A stretch of DNA of 64,000 nt, from contig NC_008576.1 of assembly GCF_000014865.1 (NCBI RefSeq), forward strand, positions 2,323,501-2,387,500, written 5' to 3'. Below are positions 1 through 9,353 of the stretch, one piece after another. Both the position numbers and the translations under genes were made by a program. The first letter of the stretch is position 1. Each line of letters starts with the position of its first letter. Below the pieces are notes generated by a model. That model searched no databases, was not told where the DNA came from, and saw only the letters and a list, made by a program, of their open reading frames with translations. This DNA is from Magnetococcus marinus MC-1. GTDB taxonomy: Bacteria; Pseudomonadota; Magnetococcia; Magnetococcales; Magnetococcaceae.

Positions 1-404
1 GCTTCGGCTTGGCGGGTATGAATCACCAAGGGTCGTTTGGCCATGTGGGCCGCGCGGATCTGCGTGCGAAACACCTGCTTTTGGTGCTCGCGGTCGGCCT
101 TATCATAGTGATAATCTAAACCGGTCTCTCCAATGGCCACCACTTTTTCATGATCCGCCAACTGGGCAATTTGCTCAGGTGTGGCCGTCACATACTCATC
201 CGCATAGTGGGGGTGTACCCCCACCGTGGTATAAAGATGGGGCTGAAGCTGGCTCATAGCCAACAGTTCTTCCACATCATCCAAACGGGTGCCTATCATG
301 TTGAGGTAGCGGACCCCTTGCTGGCGCGCACGCTGTAGCACGCTGGGCAGATCCTCTTTGAAGGCATCAAAATTTAAATGAGCGTGGCTATCTGCAAGAT
401 ACAT
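1..404 (-). CDS. tatD: TatD family metal-dependent hydrolase, 3' end outside window
   Basis: The minus-strand reading frame starts at the ATG at 404 and runs off the left edge, so only the first 134 residues are seen. It opens MYLADSHAHLNF, the metal-binding HxH signature of TatD-type amidohydrolases, followed by GVHPHYA, GETGLDYHY and PLVIHTRQA. All three are family motifs that contribute metal ligands or the catalytic glutamate. TatD proteins are divalent-metal deoxyribonucleases of TIM-barrel fold acting in the cytoplasm. The gene is the last visible member of the fabD-to-tatD operon. It lies 163 bp after ricT, with a hairpin in the gap, so it may be partly uncoupled from the genes before it. 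Confidence 0.93.
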   Translation of the reverse strand, partial: MYLADSHAHLNFDAFKEDLPSVLQRARQQGVRYLNMIGTRLDDVEELLAMSQLQPHLYTTVGVHPHYADEYVTATPEQIAQLADHEKVVAIGETGLDYHYDKADREHQKQVFRTQIRAAHMAKRPLVIHTRQAE

Positions 405-510
405 TGTTCCGTCCCAATACCAATCCGAGTGGTTCTTGAGGGTGAGGCGTAGAGATACCTCAAGAAAAGCAAAATTTGTTATGGATGCCCATCCACGGCC
501 CTACGAATAA

Positions 511-540
511 GGCAAGCCCGCCAAAAAAGCGGGCTTGTGC
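511..540 (-). terminator. Hairpin between ricT and tatD
   Basis: AAGCCCGC at 514-521 pairs perfectly with GCGGGCTT at 529-536 around a seven-base A-rich loop, and flanking bases extend the stem. On the minus strand no T-run follows, so this could be a weak terminator, an attenuator or an mRNA-stabilising stem after ricT. It stands about 30 bases beyond the ricT stop codon. Confidence 0.5.
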
Positions 541-567
541 CATTTTACACCAACAGACAAGCAGATA

Positions 568-2130
568 TTAAGACTCTCCTGCACGACTTGTGCGATCACT
601 GCCACTCCGACGGCGACGCCGACGGCGACGTTTCACAGCATCGCCCTTAGGGGCTTGACCCTCTGCCGTCTGATGCGCGCTCAGCTGCTCTGAATGAGGC
701 TTTTGTGCACTACCTTCTGAGCTTGCAGAGCTTGGGCTGGTGATCTGGCCTGTTTGTTCGGTCTCACCTGATGCACGGCGACGGCGGCGGCGGCGGCGCC
801 GTTTGCCCTCATCCCCAGACGCTTCTTCGTTGCTTTCAACTGGACTGTTAGGCGGCTCAACAGCCTCCACCGGACGGGTGTTGGCTACTTTGTCCGCCTC
901 ATCCCGACTGCGCCGACGGCGGCGGCGCTTTTGCGGACGCTCCACAGAGGGACTCTCCGCTTCGACCTCTAAGGCTTGGGGCGGCATGGGCGGCGGCGGC
1001 AAAAGCTCCGGTTGCAGATCGACAATCTCTTCCTCCATCTCCATGCCATACTGTGCGGGCAAGGAGGTTTCCATAAAAGGCTCAAATGGGGGCGCGGCAG
1101 GCGGGCTGTTTTCTTGCTCTAATTCAGCCAAAGTAACGAGTTTGCGGGTACGGTCAGCAAACTGTATTTCCACCGATTGGGTAATGGGGTGAACCACCCG
1201 CACGACCACCTCTTCTCCATTGGGCAGCACCAAGTGGGACTTGGGTTTGGGCATGCCCTTGCGCATGTCGCTGTAGACTTCATTTTCATAGGAAAGACAG
1301 CACATAAGCCGCCCACACACCCCAGAGATGGAATCTGGATTGAGCGACAGATCCTGATTTTTTGCCATACGTACCGAGACGGGATGAAACTTATCCAGAT
1401 GCGAGGAGCAACACAAATTGCGTCCACAGGGGGCCATGCCACCCAGTAACTTAGCCTCATCCCGCACACCCAACTGGCGCATCTCCACACGCAGACCCAG
1501 CTGGTTGCTCAGCTGTTTGACCAATACCCGGAAATCCACCCGATTTTCGGCGGTAAAATGAAAGATCGCTTTGTTACTACCCTGAATGGCAACCTTAGAG
1601 AGTTTCATAGGCAGCTGCTGTTCACGAATCAGCTGGCGACAGTAGCGGTGAGCCTCCCGTTCGCGCACCTCACGGGTCTCTTGTACCTGTAGGTCCTGTT
1701 CCGTCATACGTCGGATAATACGGGTAACCGGCCCACTAAACAGAGTATTGCTGTTCTGTTGATCCCAGGGCACCACATGGGTAACACGTCCAGGCACCAC
1801 CTCACCGGCGCGGTTTTCCAATAAAATGGCATCGCCAGTGTGCAAGTTGGCAATGCGCGACTTGATCTGGTAGACCATGCAGGAGTTTTCCATACGAAAG
1901 CCCACCAGCCGGTGCTGCCCATTACGCCCTTTGCGTCCCTCTCTATTTTTTTCGCGACCTTCGGGTTCCGCAGAGCTGTCGTCATCCCCCAGTTCGTCAC
2001 TCTCCCCATCCAATAGCGCGTGCTCATCACTATCTTGATTAGGATCATAAAAAGGCTGTTCGGGCTCATGGGGATCGGCTACGGCAGAGCTCTGCCGTGG
2101 CGCAGTGGTGGGGGGTTGAATCTCGGACAT
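568..2130 (-). CDS. ricT: PSP1-domain protein, RicT/YaaT-like, with arginine-rich tail
   Basis: The protein has 520 residues. The ATG at 2130 was chosen because AAGGA lies about ten bases upstream and 13 bp separate it from the holB stop; the longer open frame reads back into holB. An acidic, low-complexity N-terminus of about 75 residues precedes the PSP1 domain, which carries the paired cysteine motifs CGRNLCC and CGRLMCC. In Bacillus, RicT joins RicA and RicF in an Fe-S complex that acts on RNase Y-dependent RNA maturation. Proteobacterial homologues are common in the holB-tatD context but poorly characterised. The C-terminal 200 residues are Pro/Glu-rich and contain three runs of eight to ten basic residues, mostly Arg, of a kind often seen in RNA-binding tails. 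PSP1 identity is firm; the molecular role here is inferred. Confidence 0.88.
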   Translation of the reverse strand: MSEIQPPTTAPRQSSAVADPHEPEQPFYDPNQDSDEHALLDGESDELGDDDSSAEPEGREKNREGRKGRNGQHRLVGFRMENSCMVYQIKSRIANLHTGDAILLENRAGEVVPGRVTHVVPWDQQNSNTLFSGPVTRIIRRMTEQDLQVQETREVREREAHRYCRQLIREQQLPMKLSKVAIQGSNKAIFHFTAENRVDFRVLVKQLSNQLGLRVEMRQLGVRDEAKLLGGMAPCGRNLCCSSHLDKFHPVSVRMAKNQDLSLNPDSISGVCGRLMCCLSYENEVYSDMRKGMPKPKSHLVLPNGEEVVVRVVHPITQSVEIQFADRTRKLVTLAELEQENSPPAAPPFEPFMETSLPAQYGMEMEEEIVDLQPELLPPPPMPPQALEVEAESPSVERPQKRRRRRRSRDEADKVANTRPVEAVEPPNSPVESNEEASGDEGKRRRRRRRRRASGETEQTGQITSPSSASSEGSAQKPHSEQLSAHQTAEGQAPKGDAVKRRRRRRRRSGSDRTSRAGES

Positions 2131-2143
2131 TGCCGGGCGTTCC

Positions 2144-3175
2144 TTATGAACGCACGCTTGGTAGGCAGCCCTCCTGCGTCGCCAGCCTGCTGATGCGAAT
2201 AAACAGATGTTCAAGCATCAAGGGGCGATTCAGGTTAAAGATGCGGGCCTCATCCACCATGCATGCAAACTGTTGCGCAAGAGAGAGCCAAGCACGGTTA
2301 CTGGCTTGGAGCTCTTGTTGGTTAACGGATGGATCGTAATCTCGCAGACTAGCACGAATGTGATTCTGAAACCAGAACTCCAGCAGCATAACCGTGTTTT
2401 CAAACCGCTCTGCGCTACCCCATTGGGCCGCCATTTCGCATACAGTATCTAGGCCGGCCCCTCTTTGTAACAGCACCAAGCCTTGCCACAGCTCTTGGCG
2501 CTGGTTTAATAGAGTGCCATCACACAACTCCAGTGCACGCCCGATACTACCCCCTGCCATTTCCATGGCACTCTCCACCATGCCTGGCTCCAGCGAGGTG
2601 TGCTGGCGCAGTAACTGGCCGAGGGTTTGCTCATCAAGAGGGACAAAACGCACCGCTTGACAGCGGGAACGGATGGTTGGCAGCAGCGCCCCAGGAGTGC
2701 AGGTGGTTAGAATCAACAGAGAGTGCGGTGGTGGCTCCTCCAAGGTTTTTAACAGCGCATTAGCGGCGCTGGCGTTCATGAGACTAACCTCATCAATAAC
2801 CGCCACTTTGTAGGGGGATAACAAGGGGGTGAGTGCCACAAATTGAGCCAATTCGCGGATCTGATCCACCCGCAAGCGCGTGCGCCCTTGCTCTTTTTCC
2901 ATCCATAATAGATCAGGATGCCCACCACCCTCCACCCGTTTGCACGAGGCGCACACCCCACAACCATCCAGCAACCGGTCCCCCGCTGCATTGAGCGCCC
3001 CTTCTGCCACCTGTTGACACAAGGTGCGTCGCACCAAGGCCCGCGCGGTAAGACGCTTGCCCACGCCCGCAGGTCCATAAAAGAGCAACCCATGGGCCAG
3101 CCGCCCTGTGCGTACCGCACCGGTCAAGGCATCCATGGCCTCCTGCTGGCCCATAATCTGTTCAAAACGAGACAA
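2144..3175 (-). CDS. holB: DNA polymerase III subunit delta prime
   Basis: Clamp-loader subunit delta prime, about 343 residues from a TTG at 3175. That start gives MSRFEQIMGQQEAM, the usual N-terminus of the family, and has GAGGGG seven bases upstream; a GTG at 3196 and a further upstream frame are alternatives. The AAA+ core shows a P-loop GPAGVGKR, a zinc-binding cysteine cluster (CGVCASCKR), the DEV Walker B-like segment and a LLKTLEEPP sensor region. The start lies 14 bp inside the end of tmk, which suggests translational coupling. The protein acts in the replisome, opening and closing the beta clamp. Confidence 0.92.
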   Translation of the reverse strand: MSRFEQIMGQQEAMDALTGAVRTGRLAHGLLFYGPAGVGKRLTARALVRRTLCQQVAEGALNAAGDRLLDGCGVCASCKRVEGGGHPDLLWMEKEQGRTRLRVDQIRELAQFVALTPLLSPYKVAVIDEVSLMNASAANALLKTLEEPPPHSLLILTTCTPGALLPTIRSRCQAVRFVPLDEQTLGQLLRQHTSLEPGMVESAMEMAGGSIGRALELCDGTLLNQRQELWQGLVLLQRGAGLDTVCEMAAQWGSAERFENTVMLLEFWFQNHIRASLRDYDPSVNQQELQASNRAWLSLAQQFACMVDEARIFNLNRPLMLEHLFIRISRLATQEGCLPSVRS

Positions 3176-3794
3176 AGAAACGCCCCTCGACTTCACGCCA
3201 TATGGTTGCAGCCACCATCTGTACCGGCTGATCCGCATCAATCGGTATCATGCGTTGCGGCTCCTGTTGGGCCATCTGTAAAAAAGCTTGGCGTACCTGT
3301 TGATGAAACGAGAGAGCCTCCTGCTCAAAGCGCTGCTCTTGTCCCCCACGCCGCTTGCTACGGGCCAAACCCACCGTCGGATCAAGATCCAACAACAGGG
3401 TCAAATCCGGAAAAACATCCCCCCGTATCCACTGCCCCAACTGCCTTAACCATGGACCATCCCCCCCACGCCCACCCCCCTGGTAAGCCAAGGTGCTGTC
3501 TTCAAACCGGTCACACAGCACCCAGTGTCCCGAGGCCAAAGCGGGGCGAATCACCTGCCGAATATGCTCATGTCGCGCCGCCAGTATCAATAAGAGTTCC
3601 GAGGTGCCATCCAGATCATCCCCCTGCCCTGTTACCAAAATCTCGCGTATCCGCTCACTGATGGGACACCCCCCCGGTTCGCGGGTGCAGAGCACCTTCA
3701 CCCCATGCGCTTGCAAGCTTTGGGTTAGCTGCGCAATTTGCGTGCTTTTACCTGCCCCTTCGCCCCCTTCAAAGGTAATAAAACGACCCTGCAT
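3162..3794 (-). CDS. tmk: Thymidylate kinase
   Basis: A 210-residue dTMP kinase, the normal family length, which phosphorylates dTMP to dTDP in the cytoplasm. The P-loop FEGGEGAGKST sits at residues 8-18, followed by the DR motif in LCDRFEDSTLAYQG and a lid region containing LARSKRRGG. Its ATG at 3794 is ten bases from the mltG stop. The gene sits between mltG and holB, an order conserved in many proteobacteria, and its end overlaps the start of holB. Confidence 0.97.
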   Translation of the reverse strand: MQGRFITFEGGEGAGKSTQIAQLTQSLQAHGVKVLCTREPGGCPISERIREILVTGQGDDLDGTSELLLILAARHEHIRQVIRPALASGHWVLCDRFEDSTLAYQGGGRGGDGPWLRQLGQWIRGDVFPDLTLLLDLDPTVGLARSKRRGGQEQRFEQEALSFHQQVRQAFLQMAQQEPQRMIPIDADQPVQMVAATIWREVEGRFFVSF

Positions 3795-3803
3795 GGTTGG
3801 CCT

Positions 3804-4814
3804 CTATGGCTTGCGGTTTTTGCGCAGTTGCGCCAGATATTTTTTCACGTTGCGATTATGCTCTGCCACACTCTGGGCAAACATATGGGTGCCGGAACCA
3901 TCCCCACGGGCCACAAAATAGAGCGCACGGCTTTTTAGCGGATGAAACACCGCGGTGATGGCATCCGCACCAGGACTACAGATTGGGGTTGGCGTTAAAC
4001 CTTGGATCATATAGGTATTATAGGGGGTCAATGTGCGCAAATGGGTGCGGGTGATGTTCCCCCGATAATCGGCAATGCCATAGATGACGGTAGGGTCACT
4101 CTGCAAACGCATCTTACGCGCCAGCCGGTTAAAAAACACCCCAGCAATTTGTGGGCGCTCGGCAGCGGCAGCGGTCTCTTTTTCCACAATCGAGGCTAAA
4201 ATCAGGCTTTCATAAGCGCTTAATGGGTGTTCAGCTGGACGCTTTTGCCACTGTTGCTGCAACACCTGTTGCATCCGTTGGGCCATGCGCTGGGCCACCA
4301 CCCAACCCTCTTCCTCCAGCGTATAAAAATAGGTATCTGGAAACAGCATGCCTTCCAATGAGGGCTGCGCCACCCCCAATCGTTGCACCCCCTCTGGAGT
4401 CAACAAGGCATCACCTACCTGGGGCCAACCCGCCTGCCTAAATTTATCGGCAATATGGATCAGGGTGATCCCCTCGGGAAAGGTGATCGAACGCTGCACC
4501 ACCTGAGAGGAGCGTAACTTCTCTAAAATTTGCAGGGGCGTCATGCCCGCCTCAATGGCAAAAGTCCCCGCTTTAAGGGCAGTACCAGGCGTTTGCCGAT
4601 CCAGCAGTCGAAAAAAAAGCGCGGAGTCAAGAACCCCCCGCGCTTCTAACTGTTCGGCTGTCTTCGCCACACCCCAACCACGGACGACCTCAAAATCAAC
4701 GCTCACAGGTGCCTGTTGCTGCAAAAAAGCCTCGTAGCGCATCCAAGCAAAGCCTACTGCGCCTGTGGCTGCCACAATCAGCACCAGTAGCAGGAAAAAA
4801 AACAGCCTTTTCAA
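3804..4814 (-). CDS. mltG: Endolytic murein transglycosylase
   Basis: A 336-residue MltG (YceG-like) protein that cleaves nascent glycan strands in the periplasm and is thought to set strand length. It starts at a TTG at 4814, three bases after the fabF stop, with GAGGGT inside the end of fabF. An N-terminal anchor (residues 4-24, FFFLLLVLIVAATGA) precedes a LysM-like part and the catalytic domain. The motif ILASIVEKET carries the conserved glutamate, followed by RLQSDPTVIYG. The order fabF-mltG-tmk-holB is typical. Confidence 0.95.
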   Translation of the reverse strand: MKRLFFFLLLVLIVAATGAVGFAWMRYEAFLQQQAPVSVDFEVVRGWGVAKTAEQLEARGVLDSALFFRLLDRQTPGTALKAGTFAIEAGMTPLQILEKLRSSQVVQRSITFPEGITLIHIADKFRQAGWPQVGDALLTPEGVQRLGVAQPSLEGMLFPDTYFYTLEEEGWVVAQRMAQRMQQVLQQQWQKRPAEHPLSAYESLILASIVEKETAAAAERPQIAGVFFNRLARKMRLQSDPTVIYGIADYRGNITRTHLRTLTPYNTYMIQGLTPTPICSPGADAITAVFHPLKSRALYFVARGDGSGTHMFAQSVAEHNRNVKKYLAQLRKNRKP

Positions 4815-4817
4815 AAC

Positions 4818-6062
4818 TTACCGTACCCTCTTTAACACCAACGTCGCGTTGGTTCCCCCAAAACCGAAGGAGTTGGAAAGGGCAGCCTCTACCTGCTCTT
4901 GGCGGGCCGTGTGGGGCACAAAATCCAAATCGCACTCAGGATCCGGATCATCCAAGTTGATGGTCGGGGGAATAACCCCCTCATGCAGGGCCTTGGCGGT
5001 AAAGATCGCCTCGATCCCCCCCGCAGCACCCAACAGGTGGCCCGTCATAGATTTGGTCGAAGAGACCATCACCTTTTTTGCACCGCTCTCACCAAAGATT
5101 TTTTTCACCGCCTTGGTCTCAATCACATCCCCTTGGGGGGTGGAGGTACCATGGGCGTTAATATATCCGATTCCACTGGGATCCATCTGGGCATCCTTTA
5201 GAGCCGCAGCCATACAACGGGCCGCGCCATCGCCACTGGGATGGGGGGCCGTGATATGGTAGGCATCGCCAGACATGCCGTAGCCAACGACCTCGGCATA
5301 GATGCGCGCGCCACGGGCCTTGGCGTGTTCCATGCTCTCGACCACCACCACGCCCGCACCATCCGACTGCACAAAACCATCGCGCCCCTTGTCCCAAGGA
5401 CGGGAGGCGCGGGTGGGATCGTCGTTGCGGGTCGAGAGCGCCCGTGCCGCTGCAAAACCACCGATGCCCAACTCACAAATGGCCGCCTCGGCCCCCCCTG
5501 CCACCATGACATCAGCCTCGCCCCGTTGCACAATACGGTAAGCATCGCCAATGGCGTGGGTGCCGGTGGCACACGCTGTAACCACCGCATGGTTGGGACC
5601 ACGTAAACCATATTTGATGGCCAATTGACCGGAAACCAAGTTGATCAAGGACATGGGAATAAAGAAAGGAGAGATGCGGCGCGGCCCCTTTTCCTTTAAT
5701 GCAATGGCTTGATTTTGGATCGCGATCAGACCGCCAATACCCGAACCCACAATGGCGCCATAGCGGTAGCTGGCTTCTTCATCGGGGGCTTCCAAGCCGC
5801 TATCTTCCCATGCCAATTGGGAGGCCGCCAATCCATAATGGATAAAGCGGTCCATTTTTTTGACCTCTTTTTTCTCGATCCACTGCTCGGGATTAAAATC
5901 TTTAATCTCGCCGCCGATTTTACAGCTGTACTCTTCGGTATCAAAAGAGGTGAGCAGGCCGATGCCAGACTCTCCGGCGATCAAGCGTGACCAAGTTACA
6001 TCATTACCCACGCCCAAGGGCGTGACCAAACCCACACCGGTGATGACGACTCTATGATTCAC
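4818..6062 (-). CDS. fabF: Beta-ketoacyl-ACP synthase II
   Basis: Condensing enzyme of type II fatty acid synthesis, 414 residues from the GTG at 6062. The start is set by AAGGG about nine bases upstream and by the family N-terminus [16 protein letters not shown]. The open frame continues 89 codons further upstream, but that part has no family likeness and would cover the acpP-fabF gap. The catalytic triad is visible: Cys in [13 protein letters not shown], His in [11 protein letters not shown] and His in [13 protein letters not shown]. It adds malonyl-ACP units and works with the acpP, fabG and fabD products encoded just upstream. Confidence 0.97.
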   Translation of the reverse strand: MNHRVVITGVGLVTPLGVGNDVTWSRLIAGESGIGLLTSFDTEEYSCKIGGEIKDFNPEQWIEKKEVKKMDRFIHYGLAASQLAWEDSGLEAPDEEASYRYGAIVGSGIGGLIAIQNQAIALKEKGPRRISPFFIPMSLINLVSGQLAIKYGLRGPNHAVVTACATGTHAIGDAYRIVQRGEADVMVAGGAEAAICELGIGGFAAARALSTRNDDPTRASRPWDKGRDGFVQSDGAGVVVVESMEHAKARGARIYAEVVGYGMSGDAYHITAPHPSGDGAARCMAAALKDAQMDPSGIGYINAHGTSTPQGDVIETKAVKKIFGESGAKKVMVSSTKSMTGHLLGAAGGIEAIFTAKALHEGVIPPTINLDDPDPECDLDFVPHTARQEQVEAALSNSFGFGGTNATLVLKRVR

Positions 6063-6341
6063 GAACAGAACCCTTTCAGCAGCTTCAATCGCGGTACCAT
6101 GCTCCAAACAAGAACATACCGCGTGAAAATGAATGCTTAAACCATAATGGCCTAGCGTGGCAACCAGCTTTCGCACCAGAGCAGTCGCCAAAAAAGCACG
6201 ACACCCCCTGCTTACGGAACAGCCTAGCCTCACGGAACGGCACACGGCGTCCTGCACATAAGAGCAGGACGCCGTGGCTATGGTCACCGATAAGAGAGCA
6301 AGGCAGCAGTTAACCTGCGGTCTTGGCACCCCGTACGGTTT

Positions 6342-6578
6342 TTATTCCATGTTTTCGCCAATGTACTTGATGGCGTCACTCACCGAGGTGATCTTCTCGG
6401 CGGTTTCGTCTGGGATCTCGCAGCCGAACTCTTCCTCGAAAGCCATGACCAACTCCACGTTGTCCAGGGAGTCTGCACCCAGGTCTTCGACAAACTTGGC
6501 GTCGTCGGTAACTTTGTCCAGGTCAACGCCCATCTGTTCTGCAACGATCTTTTTGACACGTTCCGCGATATCACTCAT
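6342..6578 (-). CDS. acpP: Acyl carrier protein
   Basis: A 78-residue, strongly acidic acyl carrier protein. The serine in [10 protein letters not shown] is the site that receives 4'-phosphopantetheine. Length and sequence are entirely typical. AGAGGAAG lies about seven bases before the ATG. A gap of about 200 bp separates it from fabG and about 280 bp from fabF. This is common for acpP, which often has its own promoter to reach high expression, but no convincing -35/-10 pair was identified here. Confidence 0.98.
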   Translation of the reverse strand: MSDIAERVKKIVAEQMGVDLDKVTDDAKFVEDLGADSLDNVELVMAFEEEFGCEIPDETAEKITSVSDAIKYIGENME

Positions 6579-6779
6579 CGGTTCGCTTCCTCTGTTGTTC
6601 TTAGAAAAGGTGATGGATAGTTACGGATGCCCTCACGCACACCGCATATCCCCTTCAGATTGTTTTGTATAGCACAGCCCGGCCCTTCGCCGCACGGAGA
6701 AATAGCGTTTTTTACTCCTTTTTCGAACAAAATCCTCGAAAAAAACTTCAGCGCCCCAGCTGCGACATAGAAATCAGGC

Positions 6780-7517
6780 TCATCCCATATACATACCACC
6801 ATTGACGTGAATGGTCTCACCCGTAATATACCGTGCTTCATCCGATGCTAAAAAGGCAATGGCCGCAGCGATATCTTCGACACTTCCCATTTTCCCCATG
6901 GGGATTTGGGCCAAAATCGCCTCTTGGGTCTTTTCATTCAGCTTATCGGTCATGGCTGTTTGAATAAACCCAGGGGCAACACCGTTCACCGTAATACCCC
7001 GTGTTGCCACCTCTTGCGCCAAAGATTTGGTAAACCCCACCAAACCCGCCTTGGCCGCCGTATAGTTAGCCTGACCCGCATTGCCACTAAAGCCCACCAC
7101 TGAGGTCACATTGACGATGCGCCCATACCGGCCCTTCATCATGGCGCGAATGACCCGCTTAGAGAGCTTAAAAACGCTGGTTAAATTCAGCGCCATCACC
7201 TCATCCCACTCTTCATCTTTCATACGCATAAAGAGGTTGTCACGGGTAATACCGGCATTATTGACCAAAATTTCAACCTCACCAAACTGCTCTTGGGCAA
7301 AGGCAACCAGCTTATCCAGATCAGCATCCACACCAATATTGGCAGCCACCCCCGCAGCAACCCCACCCTCGGCGCGAATGGCCTCAACCGTCTCCATAAT
7401 CTTTGTTTCACGGGTTCCCGTGATCACCACACGACAGCCGCGTTTAGCCAACAACTTAGCCGCTTCCTGACCAATGCCAGCGGTGGAGCCTGTTACAATT
7501 GCAACGCGATTTTGCAT
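6780..7517 (-). CDS. fabG: 3-oxoacyl-ACP reductase
   Basis: A 245-residue NADPH-dependent ketoreductase of the short-chain dehydrogenase family. The ATG at 7517 follows AAGGAG at good spacing; the upstream extension of the frame is not used. The Rossmann motif VTGSTAGIG is at residues 8-16, NNAG near 86, and the catalytic Ser-Tyr-Lys set is seen in NVTSVVGFSG and QANYTAAKAG. It reduces the product of FabF/FabH condensation. The gene starts 19 bases after the fabD stop, so the two are probably co-translated. Confidence 0.97.
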   Translation of the reverse strand: MQNRVAIVTGSTAGIGQEAAKLLAKRGCRVVITGTRETKIMETVEAIRAEGGVAAGVAANIGVDADLDKLVAFAQEQFGEVEILVNNAGITRDNLFMRMKDEEWDEVMALNLTSVFKLSKRVIRAMMKGRYGRIVNVTSVVGFSGNAGQANYTAAKAGLVGFTKSLAQEVATRGITVNGVAPGFIQTAMTDKLNEKTQEAILAQIPMGKMGSVEDIAAAIAFLASDEARYITGETIHVNGGMYMG

Positions 7518-7536
7518 GCTCTTATACTCCTTAACC

Positions 7537-8475
7537 TTACAGCAGCTCTGCCAATGCAGCCATATCTTCAGGACCATTCACAGCCACCCCACGCACCGAA
7601 CCATCAATGCGCTTGAGCATGCCGGTGAGCACCTTGCCGGTACCAATCTCCACAAAACGATCCACCCCTTGCGCAATCATGGCACGAATGGAGGCCTCCC
7701 AACGTACCGAACCACACACCTGAGCCACCAACTGCTGGCGTACCGTTTCGGCATCGGTGGTGATACCGGCATTGACATTGGCCACCAAGGGAATGCTCAA
7801 ATCCTGCATCGGGGTCTGCGCCAAAGCTTGAGCCATGGCATCCGCAGCCGGTTGCATGAGAGGGCAATGGAAAGGGGCCGAGACGCTCAACATCACACAC
7901 CGCTTAGCACCCCGCTCTTTGGCTAAGGCCACCGCATGCTCCACCGCCGCTTTGTCCCCAGAGATCACAATTTGCGCCGGGGTGTTGTAGTTGGCTGGTA
8001 CGCACACTTGCCCCAACGCTTGCGATGCAGCCTGACACACCTCCTCCACCAACGCCGCCTCCATATTCAACATGGCAGCCATGGCACCCACCCCCACCGG
8101 TACCGCCTTTTGCATGGCATCCCCACGCAAACGGGTAAGACGTATGGCGTCGGCAAACGAGAGCCCCCCCGCCGCACAGATCGCCGCATACTCCCCTAAG
8201 GAGTGCCCTGCCACAAAATCCGCTTGCAGATCACTTTGTTGACGTAGCAAAGTATAGGCCGCCATGGCCGTCACGACCAGCGCGGGCTGAGTGTTGCGGG
8301 TAAGCGTTAAATCCGCCTCTGGCCCGTCAAACATCAACCCCCGCAGATCCTCGCCAAGCACCGTGTTGGCCTCTTCAAATAGGGCCGCACAGGAGGCATC
8401 CGCCCCATGTAATGCCTGCCCCATACCCACCGCTTGTGAACCCTGACCTGGAAATAAAAAAGCAACCTTACCCAT
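7537..8475 (-). CDS. fabD: Malonyl-CoA:ACP transacylase
   Basis: A 312-residue FabD that loads malonyl groups on ACP. The ATG at 8475 (MGKVAFLFPGQGSQ) is preceded by GGAAGGG, whereas the longest frame would begin at a TTG without family similarity. The oxyanion-hole motif GQGSQ is at residues 10-14 and the nucleophile serine sits in AGHSLGEYAA. It is the first gene of the minus-strand operon. Genes plsX, rpmF and fabH, which often precede fabD, are not present upstream here, so they must lie elsewhere. Confidence 0.96.
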   Translation of the reverse strand: MGKVAFLFPGQGSQAVGMGQALHGADASCAALFEEANTVLGEDLRGLMFDGPEADLTLTRNTQPALVVTAMAAYTLLRQQSDLQADFVAGHSLGEYAAICAAGGLSFADAIRLTRLRGDAMQKAVPVGVGAMAAMLNMEAALVEEVCQAASQALGQVCVPANYNTPAQIVISGDKAAVEHAVALAKERGAKRCVMLSVSAPFHCPLMQPAADAMAQALAQTPMQDLSIPLVANVNAGITTDAETVRQQLVAQVCGSVRWEASIRAMIAQGVDRFVEIGTGKVLTGMLKRIDGSVRGVAVNGPEDMAALAELL

Positions 8476-8873
8476 CCGTCCATACCCTTCCAAAGCAGCA
8501 CCTTACCGACGTAAAGCTTCTCTTCCATTGAAACCTACCCCTGCCCCTCAACGCCGCCGTTCAAAAGGGTATCGAGCAAGCCGCGCACAAGGACCCTTAA
8601 ACCGAACAAGAGCCACCGCCCACAACACGCTTTTCAGCCCAGCACAAAACACCCCTAAATCTTGCTAGGCGCTTTCTCACAGGAGCCGGTAAAGCCAAGC
8701 TTAAATGGAGGACACGCCCAACACCTTTGGCGCAATATCATAAGCAAAACACAGGCTCATCTTGAACGAAACCACCGATTAGGTCCAGGAATCTTAATCC
8801 AAAAAAACAAAAGCGGTTCGAAATCGTCGATCTCAAACCGCTCTTATCACACCAGCCCCCAGCCTGTCACACA
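8476..8873 (-). other. Non-coding gap with intrinsic terminator
   Basis: No gene is supported in these 398 bases. A minus-strand intrinsic terminator is visible at 8800-8842: AGCGGTTCGA (8812-8821) pairs, with one mismatch, with TCAAACCGCT (8833-8842), followed on the minus strand by a T-rich stretch. It ends the orphan gene that starts at 9353. The rest is presumably the promoter region of the fabD operon, though no unambiguous -35/-10 pair was found. Confidence 0.65.
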
Positions 8874-9353
8874 TCAGCCCTGTCCGGCCTCCAATTTTAA
8901 AAAGGCAAAGGCCGCAAACGCGCGAGACTCTGCCTCACTTTCAAACTGCGGGGTTGTATAGTGCTCACCATCATCCGGCCACCACTCCACATGGCAACGC
9001 CGCCCCCCCGTGTCGCGGCCTTGTCCCGCCACATGACAGGCAATGCGTACCGGCGCGGACTCCTCCAACAACAGCCAAGCACGATCCATGGCGCTTTGGG
9101 CGTCTCCTATATTGGTACAGTAGCACGGCATATGGCTTTCATCATCCCCCAGCAGGCGCGCCAGAAGCGCGTCCCGACCATGGGGACCCGCCTGCGACTG
9201 CCACTGCCCATAGAACTTATCCACAGCATTCATAACGGCCTCCCATTGTGTTGCTCCCCCCATAATTAGGGTGGTTACACCCCTTACACACTGTGTTAGA
9301 CCTTTGCCATCCCAAAAAAGATCAATAGGCACATCATTTTCATTTTCCGGCAT
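8874..9353 (-). CDS. Hypothetical protein, unrecognised
   Basis: A soluble acidic protein of up to 159 residues with no signal peptide or membrane segment. I do not recognise it. Tryptophans and cysteines are scattered (MPCYCTNIGDAQ, CHVAGQGRDTGGRRCHVEWW), and the C-terminal part is Glu/Ala-rich and likely helical. The ATG at 9353 lies inside the left arm of a perfect bidirectional terminator, with the G-run of the stem as the only Shine-Dalgarno-like sequence. A GTG at 9332 is an alternative start. The gene is followed by its own terminator and stands alone between fabD and the NYN gene. Confidence 0.6.
   Translation of the reverse strand: MPENENDVPIDLFWDGKGLTQCVRGVTTLIMGGATQWEAVMNAVDKFYGQWQSQAGPHGRDALLARLLGDDESHMPCYCTNIGDAQSAMDRAWLLLEESAPVRIACHVAGQGRDTGGRRCHVEWWPDDGEHYTTPQFESEAESRAFAAFAFLKLEAGQG

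Noticed and set aside
2918-3661. 247-residue plus-strand frame
   Set aside because: Covers the tmk and holB genes in antisense; Pro/His-rich composition is typical of a shadow.
6063-6329. 89-codon upstream extension of fabF
   Set aside because: No family similarity, and the GTG at 6062 has a fitting ribosome site.
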